A stretch of DNA of 64,000 nt, taken from positions 186,001 through 250,000 of the forward strand of contig JAPDRN010000025.1 in the NCBI GenBank assembly GCA_030247855.1, given 5' to 3'. The notes beneath the pieces were generated by a model, which was given only the letters and a program-made list of their open reading frames with translations, had not been told where the DNA came from and searched no databases. The position numbers were made by a program, and so were the translations under genes. Source of the stretch: Knufia peltigerae. Taxonomy: Eukaryota; Ascomycota; Eurotiomycetes; Chaetothyriales; Trichomeriaceae. Positions 24,062 to 36,103 of this stretch are shown piece after piece; within the stretch, counting starts at the first letter, position 1, and every line of letters begins with the position of its first letter.

Positions 24062-25833
24062 CTACGTCGAAGGAACCTCCATGTTGATGGTGATTGTCTT
24101 TGCGTGCAAGTAACCCCTCAGACCTTCGTAACCACCCTCGCGGCCGTAACCACTTTGCTTGACACCGCCAAAGGGGGTCTGTGGAGACGTCTTGTATGCC
24201 TGGTTGACACCGACGTTGCCCGCCTCGATCTTTGATGCCACTCGCAACGCTCGAGGGATGTCGGAAGTGAAGACGGAGGCTGTTGAGGATTTCATCAGCT
24301 GAGCAAAGAGGAAAAGAAGAAAACCCCAGAAAGGAAAGCAAAGAAACTCACATCCGAGACCATAGGTGGTGTCGTTGGCGATAGCAATGGCTTCTTCCTC
24401 CGTCTTGAAAGTTCTGACGGCAATGACTGGCCCAAAGATTTCATCCGTAAACACACGACTCTTGACGTCCGGGTTTAGGAGGACTGTGGGCTGGACGAAT
24501 GTTCCTTTGTCTCCCATGCGGCCTCCACCGCTCACGATTTGGATCCCTTCATTCTTGCCGTCGGTCAAAAATCCCATGACCCTCTCGAATTGCTTCTTGT
24601 CGGCCAAGGGACCAAACGCAGTGTCGGCCAGTGACGGATCACCCATCTTCTTCGCGGCGTCGTCAAAGGCCTTTTTGACAGCCTCGATGAACTTGGGGGC
24701 GATGCCTTCCTGTACGAGAACCCTCGAAGATGCAAAGCACACCTGCCCAGAGTTCCGTAGGAAACCAGTGGCGTTGTGTAACACGGCGTTGTCGAGATTG
24801 GCGTCATCAAATATCAACTGTAGAAATGTTAGTACGTTCTCTGTATGCAAGCCGCCGGAACAAGTTCAAGACTTGAGGGGGGGGTGGGGGGATGGCGGAG
24901 ATGGTGCCTCGAGGAACCACAAGTACGATGCTTCTGGTTGCAAGTGCACACAAGTCAACTTACCGCTGGTGACTTTCCTCCTAGTTCAAGAGACACATGC
25001 TTCATGTTTGATTTAGCCGCCGCAATCTGCACAGCCCTGCCGCCAGCAGCCGACCCAGTGAAGGCAATCTTTGCAATTTCCATGTGTGATGCCAGTACGG
25101 CACCGGTAGGAGCAGCGCCGGTGACGATGTTGATCACTCCAGGCGGGAATCCGGCTTCTTTGATCAAGTCGCCGTACGCAGCGGCACCGAGTGGTGATTT
25201 CTCCGATGACTTGAAAACAAACGTGTTCCCAGCGGCAAGGGCAGGGGCCATCTTCCACGCAGCTAGGACATGCGTGCCGTTCCACGCGGAGATGCCGGCG
25301 CATACACCCAATGGCTCGTAGGAAACGATCTTGTACGAGCCATCGCCTTCAGGAGGGTAAGACTCGCCGGCGACCTTGCCAGCCAGCCCGGCATAGTACC
25401 GCCAGGTGGCACATGCTCCAGCGACGAAGCCCTTGGCCAGTGTGATCGGTTGACCCTATCAGATTCGTCAGATACTTGCACCTCTATTCGGATTCAACAC
25501 AGTGAATCTGCGTTGGATCTGGTATTGAGGAACTGGAAAACGACATGTCCTTACCATGCACATGCTTTCGAGTTTGCCCAATTTCTCGGCATTGGCTTCG
25601 AGCAGATCGGCAAACTTCAGCATCAATTTGGCTCGTTGCACCCCTGGTGTTGCTGACCAGCTCGGGAAGGCCTTCTTGGCTGCGGCAACAGCACGGTCAA
25701 CGTCTGCTTCGGACGCGATTTGGACCTTGTCGGTGACGACTGAGTCATCGTTTGGACTGTAGATCGTCAACGTCTCGCCAGACGACGACGGGACGTACTC
25801 GTTGTTGATGAAAAGATTGGTTTGGAGAGACAT
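24062..25833 (-). CDS. Aldehyde dehydrogenase (NAD(P)+-dependent)
   Basis: Four exons, 25833-25555, 25455-24964, 24817-24352 and 24279-24062, giving 484 residues, standard ALDH length. The cofactor region holds GISAWNGT and the FTGSAAGG turn. The general-base Glu is in VSLELGGKSP, the nucleophilic Cys in GQVCFASSR, and EIFGPV and PFGGVKQSGYGREGG close the fold. It oxidises aldehydes to acids in the cytosol; no targeting peptide is visible. The last intron uses the inner acceptor at 24280 so that YGLG joins SSVFTSDIPRAL; an upstream AG would add residues out of frame. The exact substrate is unknown. Confidence 0.93.
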
Positions 25834-26910
25834 GGTGTTCTGGACGTGATGCTATTGGAATCTTTACTTGTGTTGCAAAGTACATGACGAAACGTCTTGG
25901 GCCCCCAGCAACTTATATACGTCAAGGCTACGGGCTGGGCTGAGGAGTTTGATCCTCCTCAGTGGTTTCCTCGGTCCATGCAAGGGAATCTCTACCACGA
26001 TCCCCGCACCAAACTGCCCGTATGAAGGCGTTGGCTAATAATTCGAGGTGGAGAAAACCGCCGTGTTGTGTTGACTTATGGCGGAAATGTACCGTTGTCG
26101 TTCTTTGACCATGATCAAATCTGATTCTACGGCCCGGAGATTCTTCTTCAAGTCTGTATGTACAATCTTCGAGTGATGCAATCTGATCTGGTTGTTCAGT
26201 GAGGCCTTCGCAAGGCAATGGTCACGATAATCTCCCATTCCAAGAATGCCGGAGGGAGGTTTTTGGGGCTGTATGTATCCTAATGAATTTTCATTGATTC
26301 CAAATTGTCCGGCAAGGGGCAATTACATAGAATGGGAATTCGCATATCTGTATGCATAGGCAAGCGAGTGAACTGGTAGATGTCATACGGTGCCCCAGGT
26401 TTCACAAATAGTTAGTAGTCGGGACTAAAAGAAAATCAGTGTCTCCAATACGAGCGCCAGGCTTTGGAAAGGTCAAGCCAGGTCAATGCATCAGTCCATC
26501 GGCTCTCTGTCTGATGCGAAATGATGCACACGGTGCAGAGAAAGTAGCTTGTTGATGCTTGTTGCAGCCTCGCCAGTCAGATGGTTCAAGGCTGATGAGG
26601 CTGACAGACCAACTTACAATATGCTCGGCAGGTCGGAAGTGCTAAACCCCTTACAAAGCACTAAATCAGCCACTAACCAAGTAATTCCCATTGCATTGCA
26701 TCGCCTGCGCATTGTGTTTACACGGCGATCATTCAACACCATTCATACTCAGATTGCTTACACAGATCAATTGAACTTCTAGTCCTTATTACTTGTATCG
26801 CCATGCATATCTAGACGAGTCCATCGCCAGTCAGCCTCCCGGCATGTTCTGCATAGCCCATCGCGGTTGAGGCCTCCCCTCGACACGATTCCTTCTCTCA
26901 GACACATGCG
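25834..26910. promoter_or_regulatory. Divergent intergenic region (ALDH/Srf1)
   Basis: Roughly 1.1 kb between divergent genes that must hold both promoters. Frames at 25928-26322 and 26549-26782 show no domains. No striking repeat. Confidence 0.45.
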
Positions 26911-28283
26911 ATGGCAGAACCAGGATTCCCATGGACTGCTCAGACACGGGATTCGCAGAAGGAAGAGACAATTTCACCGAGCGACACCCTAGACCCCTCG
27001 CATGTAGCCCAGCAGGAGGTCGTCCCTGGCGCCGAGAACAGGGCCAGCACTGCTGATCATCAACCTCAGCTCAAGAAACCCAACAATTCTCAGTGCAAAC
27101 GCCGCAACGGCTCTGTGAAGGGTCCGCATCGTGTAATACCAACCATCAGCGGCATTGCAGCTGATTCTTCGACGACCAACACCAACCAGAAACCGGGCAC
27201 ACCCCTCCCCGTCCGGACCATCCCAGGTGTGTATTCTCTTCCCTCTTGTCCAAGTTCACCTTTGACCCTTTGGTAGCGTGGGTTCGAGACGCAGAAGAAA
27301 GCGATCTTGACGATCCCCAGTTTGAGGCTCTCGACTCTCCCGTTGCTGCCCTCGTCGCACAGCACAATCACAGTCCCGCCATCACTCGGCACCCCAACGT
27401 ACAGAGCAGGCATCCACATCGCAACGGGCATGTGACATCTGGAGGGCATGTCCGACCCGAACGAACATCGAGATGGGTTTCGTTTGCACGAGCAAGTGCA
27501 TACCCCAGAGAGACATTCGAGGGTGAAAAGGTGGACGCCGAATATCTCAACGAACATTTCACCGACTATTCCAGGCCTTGGTTAGCCGGGCACGAGGACG
27601 ATCTCGAAGATGGGAGCAGCCGCTACAGGGCGTTCCGTCGCAAGAGGAAGATATGGTACAAACGGGCACAGTTCACGATCTTACGGAACCCTTTCATCCC
27701 ACTCGCCTTCAGGCTGACCATCTTCGCCTTTGCGTTCGTGGCACTGGGCTTGGGTACCTCAATATACCATTCAACGAACAGAATCGTCGAATGCATCGAT
27801 CAAAATCCGCGAGATGAGGCTTGTCGGAACCTCGTCGGCAACTCGGCCACAAAATACTATCAAGATCCATCCGGACTCATGGCTATGATTGTCGATGCCA
27901 TAGCGGTGGCTTACACCTTGTACATCACCTACGATGAGTACTTCTCCAAGCCACTCGGCCTTCGACCGGCTCGGGCCAAAGTACGCCTGGTCCTTCTTGA
28001 TCTGTTTTTCGTCGTATTTCAATCAGCCAATCTTGCCCTGAGTTTTGAATCCTTAGCCGTCGACCAAGGCGCCTGCAAAGTCGGAAGCGTACCGTATACG
28101 TCCCCGAGATTTGACACTGTGTGCTCCAAAGAACGGGCGCTGAGTGGAGTCCTTTTGGTCTCCTTGGTGGCCTGGTTGATGACCTTTTCCATCAGTGTTT
28201 TGAGGTACGTTTTCATGCACATTGGGTGTGAGTATGGAATGCTGACGTATTGCAGATTGGTGGAGAGAATCGACACAAAGTAA
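26911..28283 (+). CDS. srf1: Srf1-like membrane regulator of phospholipase D
   Basis: Three exons, 26911-27226, 27277-28204 and 28256-28283, giving 423 residues. The N-terminal half is polar; the conserved TIPAWVRDAEE segment is created across the first splice. Four hydrophobic segments follow: FRLTIFAFAFVALGLG, MAMIVDAIAVAYTLYI, VRLVLLDLFFVVF and SGVLLVSLVAWLMTFSISVL. The blocks YITYDEYFSKPLGLR and LDLFFVVFQSANLALSFE match the fungal Srf1 family; in budding yeast Srf1 activates phospholipase D Spo14. The last exon is only 28 nt and encodes the final nine residues. It converges on the cupin gene with 113 bp between stops. Confidence 0.85.
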
Positions 28284-28396
28284 CGAAGACAGAATAGCGG
28301 AAAAAATCTTGTTTCACTCGTGTAGCAATACTGACGACCTGAACGAATTTCTTTTCTTTCCTTCTAATGAACACCGCAACCGGCCCAGCACCTCCA

Positions 28397-28924
28397 TCAT
28401 ACATTCAGGCTTGGCCCATCATCACCATAAATCGGATCTTTCTCGAACCACCCAAGGTCTTTAATCGCTTTGACCTTGTTTTGTTCCCCTTCTCGCCCAT
28501 AACACATGTCCCAACTCTTACCGAAAGGATAAGAGCCCACCATCTGAAAACCGCCATAATCCTCGAGTAATCGGTGACCAACACCGGCTGGAACAATCAC
28601 CACATCGCCCTTTTCTAGCACAGGCTCGAACCTAGCCTCATTGTGCTCTCCTCCAAAACAACACTTAGCTGAACCGGATGCTATACTGAGAACCTCATGA
28701 GTGGTTGAATGGAAATGTGTTTCCCTGAACATCGTATACTCCCATTGTGGTGAGACGACCCCGACTGCTCGAAGATGAGCTTTGATTTGTGACGCGGAGG
28801 CTGATGGGAACGCAGAGTGATAGATCATCAAGGGTTTGCCTTGGATCGAAGTGTTAGGGATACCCTTGTAGGCAGGAATCTGGTGTGAGGATACTCGTAA
28901 AGCGTTCAATGGCGCAATAGTCAT
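28397..28924 (-). CDS. Small cupin-fold protein (YjlB-like)
   Basis: A single exon of 175 residues from ATG 28924. The frame stays open upstream but without an ATG; MTIAPLNALRV fits the family start. Cupin motif 1 is visible as FHSTTHEVLSIASGSAKCCFGG and motif 2 as EKGDVVIVPAGVGHRLLED, so two His, the Glu and the final His for metal binding are in place. The family is bacterial YjlB and fungal relatives, of unknown reaction. It shares a 375-bp divergent promoter region with cullin-1. Confidence 0.85.
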   Translation of the reverse strand: MTIAPLNALRVSSHQIPAYKGIPNTSIQGKPLMIYHSAFPSASASQIKAHLRAVGVVSPQWEYTMFRETHFHSTTHEVLSIASGSAKCCFGGEHNEARFEPVLEKGDVVIVPAGVGHRLLEDYGGFQMVGSYPFGKSWDMCYGREGEQNKVKAIKDLGWFEKDPIYGDDGPSLNV

Positions 28925-29299
28925 CTTTTTCAACAAAGCCTGCGCAGGTGCTGAGTTCCCGCTTTGCTTTGCGATGCGAATTTGTGTCAAATCTTCACAA
29001 TCAATTCAAACGTAGAGAAGCAACGAGTACCCTGTAGTTGGTTGTCTTCGCATTCACATTCACCTTAATGTTGACCAGGAACGCGTATCGCCTCAAGTGA
29101 CGTCATGTTCACGTGCACAACGGCGAAGTGAACTGACAACTTAGTCATTCCGCTGGCTGGCGCTGCCTGCGCTGCGCTATGGACATTGATGGCCTATGGA
29201 CCGACGATTTGTCTGGCCCTGCGTACTTTCAGCCATCCCATTCATTTCTCTCGTTTCTAGAGTCAACTCAGTCTTGATATCATCGTCTGACCCAAGAAC
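28925..29299. promoter_or_regulatory. Divergent promoter region (cupin/cullin-1)
   Basis: A 375-bp spacer between divergent start codons. The stretch before 29300 is C/T-rich, as expected for the cullin leader. No specific site claimed. Confidence 0.45.
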
Positions 29300-31685
29300 A
29301 TGGCGCCTCCTGTGGGCACGCCTTTGGCAACGGCCACGACCCCCAGTTCAAGGGCTCGAGATGATCTCAATTCAACCTGGACCTACCTTCAGAGCAACCT
29401 GGATAATGTCATGACTAAGTTGCAAGAGGGTCTTGACATGAAGACGTACATGGGTGTCTACACAGCAGTACACAATTTCTGTACTTCTCAAAAAGCAACG
29501 CCTCAACCCCAGGGGTCGTTGCCCACTCTCAGTCAACAACACCGTGGTGCTCACCTCCTGGGTGAGGAACTGTACACTCTCCTAGGTCAATACCTCAGCG
29601 AGCACCTTCGGGAAGTGCTAAAGAACTCCGAATCTCATACCGACGAGGCCCTTCTTACGTTCTACATTCGGGAGTGGAAGAGGTACACGGATGCCGCGAA
29701 GTACAACAACCATCTATTCCGCTACCTCAACCGTCACTGGGTGAGGAGAGAGATCGACGAGGGTAAGAAGAATGTCTACGATGTCTACACTCTACATCTG
29801 GTCAAGTGGCGGGATGATTTCTTCAAGGCTGTGGAGGCAAAAGTTATGCACGCTGTCCTGCGTCTCGTTGAGAAGCAGCGAAACGGTGAAACAATCGATC
29901 AGATGCAGATCAAGGCTATCGTGGACTCTTTCGTATCACTTGGGCTGGATGAGCTCGACAGCACAAAGTCAACGCTCGATGTCTACCGTCTCTATTTCGA
30001 ACGGCCCTTCATCATCGCGACCAAGGCCTACTACACAAACGAGTCAAAACGCTTCGTCGCAGAAAACAGTGTGGTAGAGTACATGAAAAAGGCGGAGGCC
30101 AGACTTGAGGAAGAAAAGGAACGCGTCAATATGTACTTGCACCCCGACATCATGAAGAAGCTGATGGAAACCTGCAACGAGGCACTCATCAGCGCACACT
30201 CCGTACTCTTGAGAGACGAGTTCCAGGTCCTCCTTGACAACGAACGCACCGAAGACCTTGCCAGGATGTACAAGCTTCTTTCGCGAATAAAGGATGGGCT
30301 TGATCCTCTCCGCAATCGCTTCGAGAATCACGTTCGCAAAGCAGGCACAATTGCGGTTGAAAAGGTGGCAGCCAACGGTGAGAATTTCGAGCCCAAAGTC
30401 TACGTCGATGCTCTGCTTGAGATTCATGGCAAGTACCAACAGCTTGTCAATGTGGCCTTTAATGGGGAGTCGGAGTTCGTACGCTCTCTCGACAACGCCT
30501 GTCAAGACTTTGTCAACCACAACCATGTTTGCAAAAACAACACCACCAGATCTCCTGAATTGCTTGCCAAATATGCAGACCAGTTGTTGAAGAAAGGAGC
30601 CAAGGCGGCCGACGAGTCCGAACTCGAGGAGTTGCTTGTCCAAATTATGGTTGTCTTCAAATACATTGAAGACAAGGATGTTTTCCAGAAGTTTTACTCT
30701 CGCATGTTGGCCAAGCGTCTTGTCCATACAAGTTCCGTATCGGACGATGCCGAGACCAGCATGATCAGCAAGTTGAAGGAAGCCTGTGGTTATGAATACA
30801 CCAACAAGTTACAACGCATGTTCCAAGATGTTCAGATCTCCAAAGATCTCAATACATCGTACAAAGACTGGCATGATAAGATCCTGGAAGATAGTGATGA
30901 GAAACGGACTGTCGACTCTACATTCCAGATCCTCGGTACTGGCTTCTGGCCTCTGAACGCACCAAACACGCCATTTGCTCCACCGGCTGAAGTCAACAAG
31001 GCTGTCGAATCATTCACTCGCTTCTACGATTCAAAACACAATGGCCGCAAATTGACATGGCTGTGGCAGTTGTGTAAGGGAGAGATTCGAGCCAACTACA
31101 TCAAAAGTCAGAAGGTACCATACACCTTCCAAGTGTCTACGTATCAGATGGCCATCCTCCTGCTGTTCAATGACTCTGACAAGCTTGATTTCTCCGACAT
31201 CAAAGAAGTCACTAAATTGACAGACGAAAACCTGGAGCCTGCGCTTGGTATCCTCTGCAAAGCTCGTGTGCTCTTGCCCAGTCCAGAAGACGGCAAACCT
31301 GTTGCGGGAACTAGTTACACCTTGAACTACAACTTCAAGAACAAGAAGGTCAAGATCAACTTGAACATCAATCTCAAATCTGAACAGAAGACCGAGTCGG
31401 ATGAAACTCACAAGACGATCGAGGAGGATCGAAAGTTGCTGCTTCAGGTATGTTCATTTTTCTCTGTATTGTTGGTGCTGCGCTGACCATGTCTAGGCCG
31501 TGATTGTTCGTATCATGAAAGGTCGCAAGAAGCTCAAGCACGTCCTTCTGGTCGAAGAAGTCATCAATCAGGTCAAGAATCGATTCCCACCCAAAATTCC
31601 CGACATCAAGAAGAACATCGATGCACTTATGGAGAAAGACTACATTGAGCGCCTTGATAACGACGAGTTGGCTTACATTGCCTAA
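29300..31685 (+). CDS. cul1: Cullin-1, scaffold of SCF ubiquitin ligase
   Basis: Two exons, 29300-31447 and 31497-31685, giving 778 residues. The N-terminal cullin repeats start after a short leader (DDLNSTWTYLQSNLDNVM) and hold the Skp1-binding face. The cullin homology domain includes LAKRLVH, SMISKLKEACGYEYTNKLQRMFQD and LTWLWQLCKGEI. The second exon encodes the winged-helix end with the neddylation site: K724 in IVRIMKGRKKLKH. The terminus DYIERLDNDELAYIA is family-typical. It assembles Skp1, F-box proteins and Rbx1 for protein ubiquitination. Length and content identify it as Cul1 rather than Cul3 or Cul4. Confidence 0.96.
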
Positions 31686-32646
31686 CTTTTATTTCTTAGC
31701 AAGCGGGTCTTTATGAGATAATTCGGTGGCAACTATTCCATAACTCATCAAATGAGATAGGGTTTTCTTGCTGAAATTGGACGTGTCAGAGAGTGGGGTT
31801 CCTTCTTGCTGCAATCGGCGTGGAGGAAAAAGGAGTAACTACCTCGTCAATGATGCGAGGACAGGGGAATCAGTCTGGGCTGGGCGTTCATTGTATTGCA
31901 TTGCATACGGACTCCGCCCGTGTAACACACATTTGGGTGCTTTTTCTTGCGCCTGTTTCGTTCCAACATTCTCGCTCGCCGAGACAGGGGAAGAAGGCAG
32001 GAGAAAATAAACACCGAGACGAATTCACGATGCATGATGATACCGTTCACCAGGGTTCGCAGATAGCACACATTCTTTGTATTGAGGGTCTGGCCAGGTG
32101 AGAGGCAGTTATCAGAAGGGCCTTGAGTTAGAGGGAGCGAGAAGTGGCATTGCCTTTTGCAGACTCCCCCCTTCCAGTCCATCTCCCAACGTCTCAATCT
32201 GGACAGGGTCAAAAGAGCTGAAGCATTGGTTGATTAGATCGAAGAGTGACAATGACATTCGAATGACATGATCGTTCTTTGTTTTCCCCGTGTTTTTCTC
32301 TTGTTCTCGTTGCCCCCCAAGTCAGAAGATGAAAAAAAATTGTGCAGAAAGTGTCGCTTTACACTCGTGGATGCAAACGTGTACGTCCTCGTACACCTCG
32401 GGTGGGGGAGCTGTGTCTGATCAGATAGCTTCAAGAGATGCATGGCTCTGATAGACAAGTCTCGAGCGACACTTGAGTCGTCGATGGATTGGCTCATGGG
32501 CTTCATTCTATTCGGGTTTGGTTTGGTTTGGTTTGGTTTGGGTTTTCTCGTGCCAAAAAAGAAATCCCTCACGACCAAGCTTGCAAGAAGACGTTTGTTT
32601 TAGTCCATCTGTCAAGGACCGGAGCTTCTGTTCCGGTTTGTCCTCC
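31686..32646. other. Convergent intergenic region
   Basis: About 960 bp between the 3' ends of cullin-1 and Avl9. It includes a GGTTT tandem run at 32514-32545. Small frames here are composition artefacts. Nothing else supported. Confidence 0.5.
32514..32545 (+). repeat. GGTTT pentanucleotide tandem run
   Basis: About five to six units of a G2T3 repeat downstream of the Avl9 stop codon, in its 3' UTR on the opposite strand. It is not the TTAGGG telomere unit. Likely a variable microsatellite. Confidence 0.85.
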
Positions 32647-35513
32647 CTAGTTTTCCCCTTTAGCAGCAGTAGGCACTCCCGTCGCCGCCGTGGTTGTCGC
32701 CGTCGTGGGAGTAGGCGTTGTGCTCGTACTCGTGCTCGCGGGTGCACTCCCGCCTCCTCCTCCTCCTCCTCCTCCTCCTCCTCCTCCTCCTCCTCCTCCT
32801 CCTCCTCCAACACCTCCCCTGCCCTGTTGCATACGATCCTTTGCCCAACTACCCCAACTGCTCAGGTAGGCACCCGCCTTCGCTGCGTTCTCCTTGGCGG
32901 ACGCTTGAAGTTGGGCCGTGTCGACGTTTGGTCTCTGCAACTGTACCTTGGATGCTCGGTCACGGAATGAAGTGGCCCAACCGGCGCCGCCGCCGCCGCC
33001 TCCTGTCGAACCAGATCCGGAACCAGAAACGGAACCTGTCCCTACTGTTTTGGCAGATGATGACGATGACGACTCCTTTTCCAAACCGTCATTCTCCTTG
33101 CCACCACTAACCTCCAAACTATCTCTCGAACCACCACCACCACCACCACCACCACCGCGGTTTCCACTAGTACTTCTTCCACCACCGACCTTTCTACGTT
33201 GTTCGACTTCGGCCCAAAACCTGACCACCCTCTCTCGTCCGACGGCAAAGGTCTTGCCGAGCTGTTCCCTGCCTTCCCTCATCCGTTCGTCGAGGTGGAG
33301 TTCGGCGAGGTTCTGCTGTAGGCGCCTCTGGACGTCCTCGACGCCCAGACCTCCGGCGGTCGGGTGGCGAGGCTCGATGATGTCGAAAATCCGGTTCCCT
33401 CGGGTCAACCGGTCAAACAGTTCGAAATTGTGCGTGCTCCTCCAGATGGCCAGGAACTCGGGGTTGAAGTCCGTCGCCGTGTCTCCCGGGTCCGGGTAGT
33501 GCTCGGTGTTGGTGACGGAAGCGGGGATCCCGGCCTCTGTCTGCATGGACTCGTGGTAGACCTGGTAAGCCATGCTACTCAACAAGCCGAGGATGTACTC
33601 TTCGAACTGCAGGCGGATGGCGTCCTCGGACCCGGCGTATCCCATGTTCTTCGGTCGACTGGGGTTCTCCGGGTCCCACGTGTCCAACACGGTTTGAGTC
33701 AAGAAGTCGATCCACCGCCGGTCGGCCGCCGACAAGGTCAACGCCGTCCGCAGAGAAGGGGACGTGACGGTGATGCTGTTGGATTCGTCCAGGTTGATCA
33801 GTATGTCGCTGTACTTTTCCTTTTGCTGCAGCAGCAACGAATTCGTGGATCCGACGACGTAGGACTTGGTGTCATAATCGGCGAGGATGTCGAGTTGTTG
33901 AAGGGGCGTGTAGGGGCCGAAGAAGGATCCCTTGACACTACCGTCAGCACAATGCACACGCCGCGCAGTACACAAACGGGACAGTCTGGTCGTGGATATC
34001 TCGTCTTACCTTGCCAAAGATTTGTAAAGGTAGACCCATATAAGACAATACTGGCGAACGAGTTAGAACGGTACAGATATAAAGATTTCAATCTCGAGAG
34101 AAGGCATGATGGGGTGTGTTTTGCGCACATGAATTCCTGTCACTCGTCCTCAGCGTGACCGCTCTCGTTGTGTTTTGTGAGTAAGAGTCCAAATTCGGAT
34201 CGGCCGCGTCCTGGAGATTTCTGATCAAGCCTGGGATGAGAGAGACGAGGGCGAATTGCATCATGCAAAGTCGTTCACATTTGGATCCGAAGAATAGCAT
34301 CTGAGGAGTATTAGATTAGTATTCGCGATCAGAACAGCCTCTCTCTCGTGTTTATCCCCAAGTGGGATCAAGGCCTTTTGACAAGTGGTAGTAATACTCA
34401 CTTTCCGTTGCAGAAGAAGGCATTTCACCAGGGCAAGGGTCTGGTGCCTAAACTCGTAAATCATTTCTCGCAGTGATAGTCCTGTACAACAAGAAGAACA
34501 GAAATAGTGTCAGAAAATGCAAAAGGTTTGTAAACAAGGAGGGCGGCTGACGGATGACTCTTACCAAAATAATGATCATTGCCATCGTCGTGTACGGCCG
34601 GTGATCGTGCAAGACTCTCTTGGAATTCCTGAGACATGAAACAAACTTGATCAGCTCATGTTGTTCGTTGTCGTCAATGGTAGTCGTCCTGATGGTGGCT
34701 GTACCTACCTTTAGTATCGTAATGTCTGAAAAGTCCCTACATAGATTTTGACGAGTTAGTGACAAATACCTTGACCATAAGAAGAATGTATGCGAATCTC
34801 CCAAAGGAACCACAGAACCGGACCGTGAAAACGACCTTGCAATAATTCCTCGTGACAACAGTTCCCAACTGCTTCTCTGCTTCGACTCCAGTTCTCAAGG
34901 TAGTGCCTGGTACGTCAACCATGTAGGCACTCATGACCGTCGCTCACCCGAAAGAGGGCAGAAGGTAGGTCGGTCGACACACTTACTCCTGTTTGAACCA
35001 AGCGGCGGTGACGGCTCCCACTCGCTCCCTCAGCTCACCCATCCCTCGGGCCGTCGAAGTGATCACCACCACGGCTTTCTGGACGGTCGACCTGGTCACG
35101 TCGGCCGACCTTCGCTTCAACTTTTCCGACCGTATCTGTCGGGTACAGGATATTCCGAACAAGCTCGTCGCCCCGGCCTCGACTTCGGTTTCGGCCCCGC
35201 CGTCGGTTCCTCTGTTCAACAGCGTAAAGTATGAAAACTCCTCGGCCATGGCGTGCGCGCCGTCGGACAAGGCCATGAACGGCAAAAGTGACCAGTCGTT
35301 GCGCCTGCACAGCTCGACGCCGGCCGGATCTACCCAAAACTCGACTTCGGGTCCTCTGAAAATCCACGGGAGAGAGGGCAAGTCAGTAAAACAAATTAAA
35401 CCATCGTTCCTCAATTCCTCAACGATCCTCCATGAAAAGTCGGTTTAAAAAAGAACATACCGTGCATGGTGAAAGTCAACCACCACGACTTGCGGCGGCG
35501 GCACGGCCGTCAT
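32647..35513 (-). CDS. avl9: Avl9/DENND6-type late secretory pathway protein
   Basis: Eight exons: 35513-35461, 35355-34987, 34736-34709, 34628-34565, 34481-34402, 34300-34129, 34050-34010 and 33930-32647, giving 696 residues. The start VVVVDFHHARGPEVEFW and LPFMALSDGAHA are the Avl9 signature. They are followed by SLFGISCTRQI, YFGLSLREMIYEFRHQTL, MLFFGSKCERLCM, SLISLIPGLI-type and SYMGLPLQIFGKGSFFGPYTPLQQLD segments. Avl9 acts in exit from the Golgi in yeast and has a DENN-like fold. Small exons 3, 5 and 7 are all needed to rebuild these blocks. The C-terminal part is Ser/Gly-rich, with a run of about 20 glycines coded by a trinucleotide repeat. Confidence 0.9.
32753..32808. repeat. (CCT)n microsatellite coding for polyglycine
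   Basis: About 18-19 CCT units in the last exon of the minus-strand Avl9 gene, read as Gly codons GGA/GGN. A second shorter CCA run lies near 33131-33158 and also codes for glycine. Confidence 0.95.
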
Positions 35514-36103
35514 TCTGATAATGTTGGATTTGGCTCTCAAGTTCAGTGCATGGCAACAAAGACGAGACACGAAGAAGGAGGGTATTCATCCAAACTCTTC
35601 CCAAAGCACCCAAGGTAGGTAGAAAGAGTCGATTTTGATAATTAATTAAAGATGCGCCTCAAAAACTGGGGGGGGTGACAGCAGAAACAACAAATTTATA
35701 AATAATCCTTGTAGTTTTATATTCACGAGACAAGAGCATAAATATAACGTCTGACAGAATTGGAGAAACGAAAAACACCGCCAAGTCTCCATGTTGTTAC
35801 ACGTCAGACACGTTATTTGTTGTCTTGGACATACTGAGATCTAAAGTAAAGTGATCACATTGATGCTTGAGGCACACAGAGATTCTCTCGTTACCAAGCC
35901 TTGTCATTATCCATTTTAGTAATTTGACATCTTTGAAGAAGCCTGTCTAGAGTCTGGTCTTTCACACGACCCATGATTTTGTCCATATCCAGCATTTGTT
36001 CCTTCATGTATTGCGCACCGCTCGACAGCGTTCTAAGACGCTTTCTGCAGCATCCCATTTTCAGCCTTCGAGTCAAGACTGATCATGGCCAATATTATCC
36101 ATT
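35514..36103. other. Intergenic region between glycogen phosphorylase and Avl9
   Basis: Both flanking genes are on the minus strand, so this holds the 3' UTR of glycogen phosphorylase and the promoter of Avl9. A G-run lies near 35669 beside AT-rich sequence. A 61-codon minus frame at 35891-36076 has no recognisable features. Confidence 0.5.

Noticed and set aside
27090..27557. 155-codon minus frame
   Set aside because: Antisense of Srf1 exons 1-2; no features.
32514..32545. Telomere-like repeat
   Set aside because: The unit is GGTTT, not TTAGGG, and it is flanked by ordinary genes; treated as a microsatellite.
32473..32970. Ser/Arg-rich plus frame over the CCT repeat
   Set aside because: Poly-Ser arises from reading the Avl9 glycine repeat on the opposite strand.
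33364..34158. 264-codon plus-strand frame
   Set aside because: Antisense of conserved Avl9 sequence; open only because of GC-rich codon use.
35891..36076. 61-codon minus frame after glycogen phosphorylase
   Set aside because: Helical-looking but with no leader, no homologue I know, and within the probable 3' UTR.
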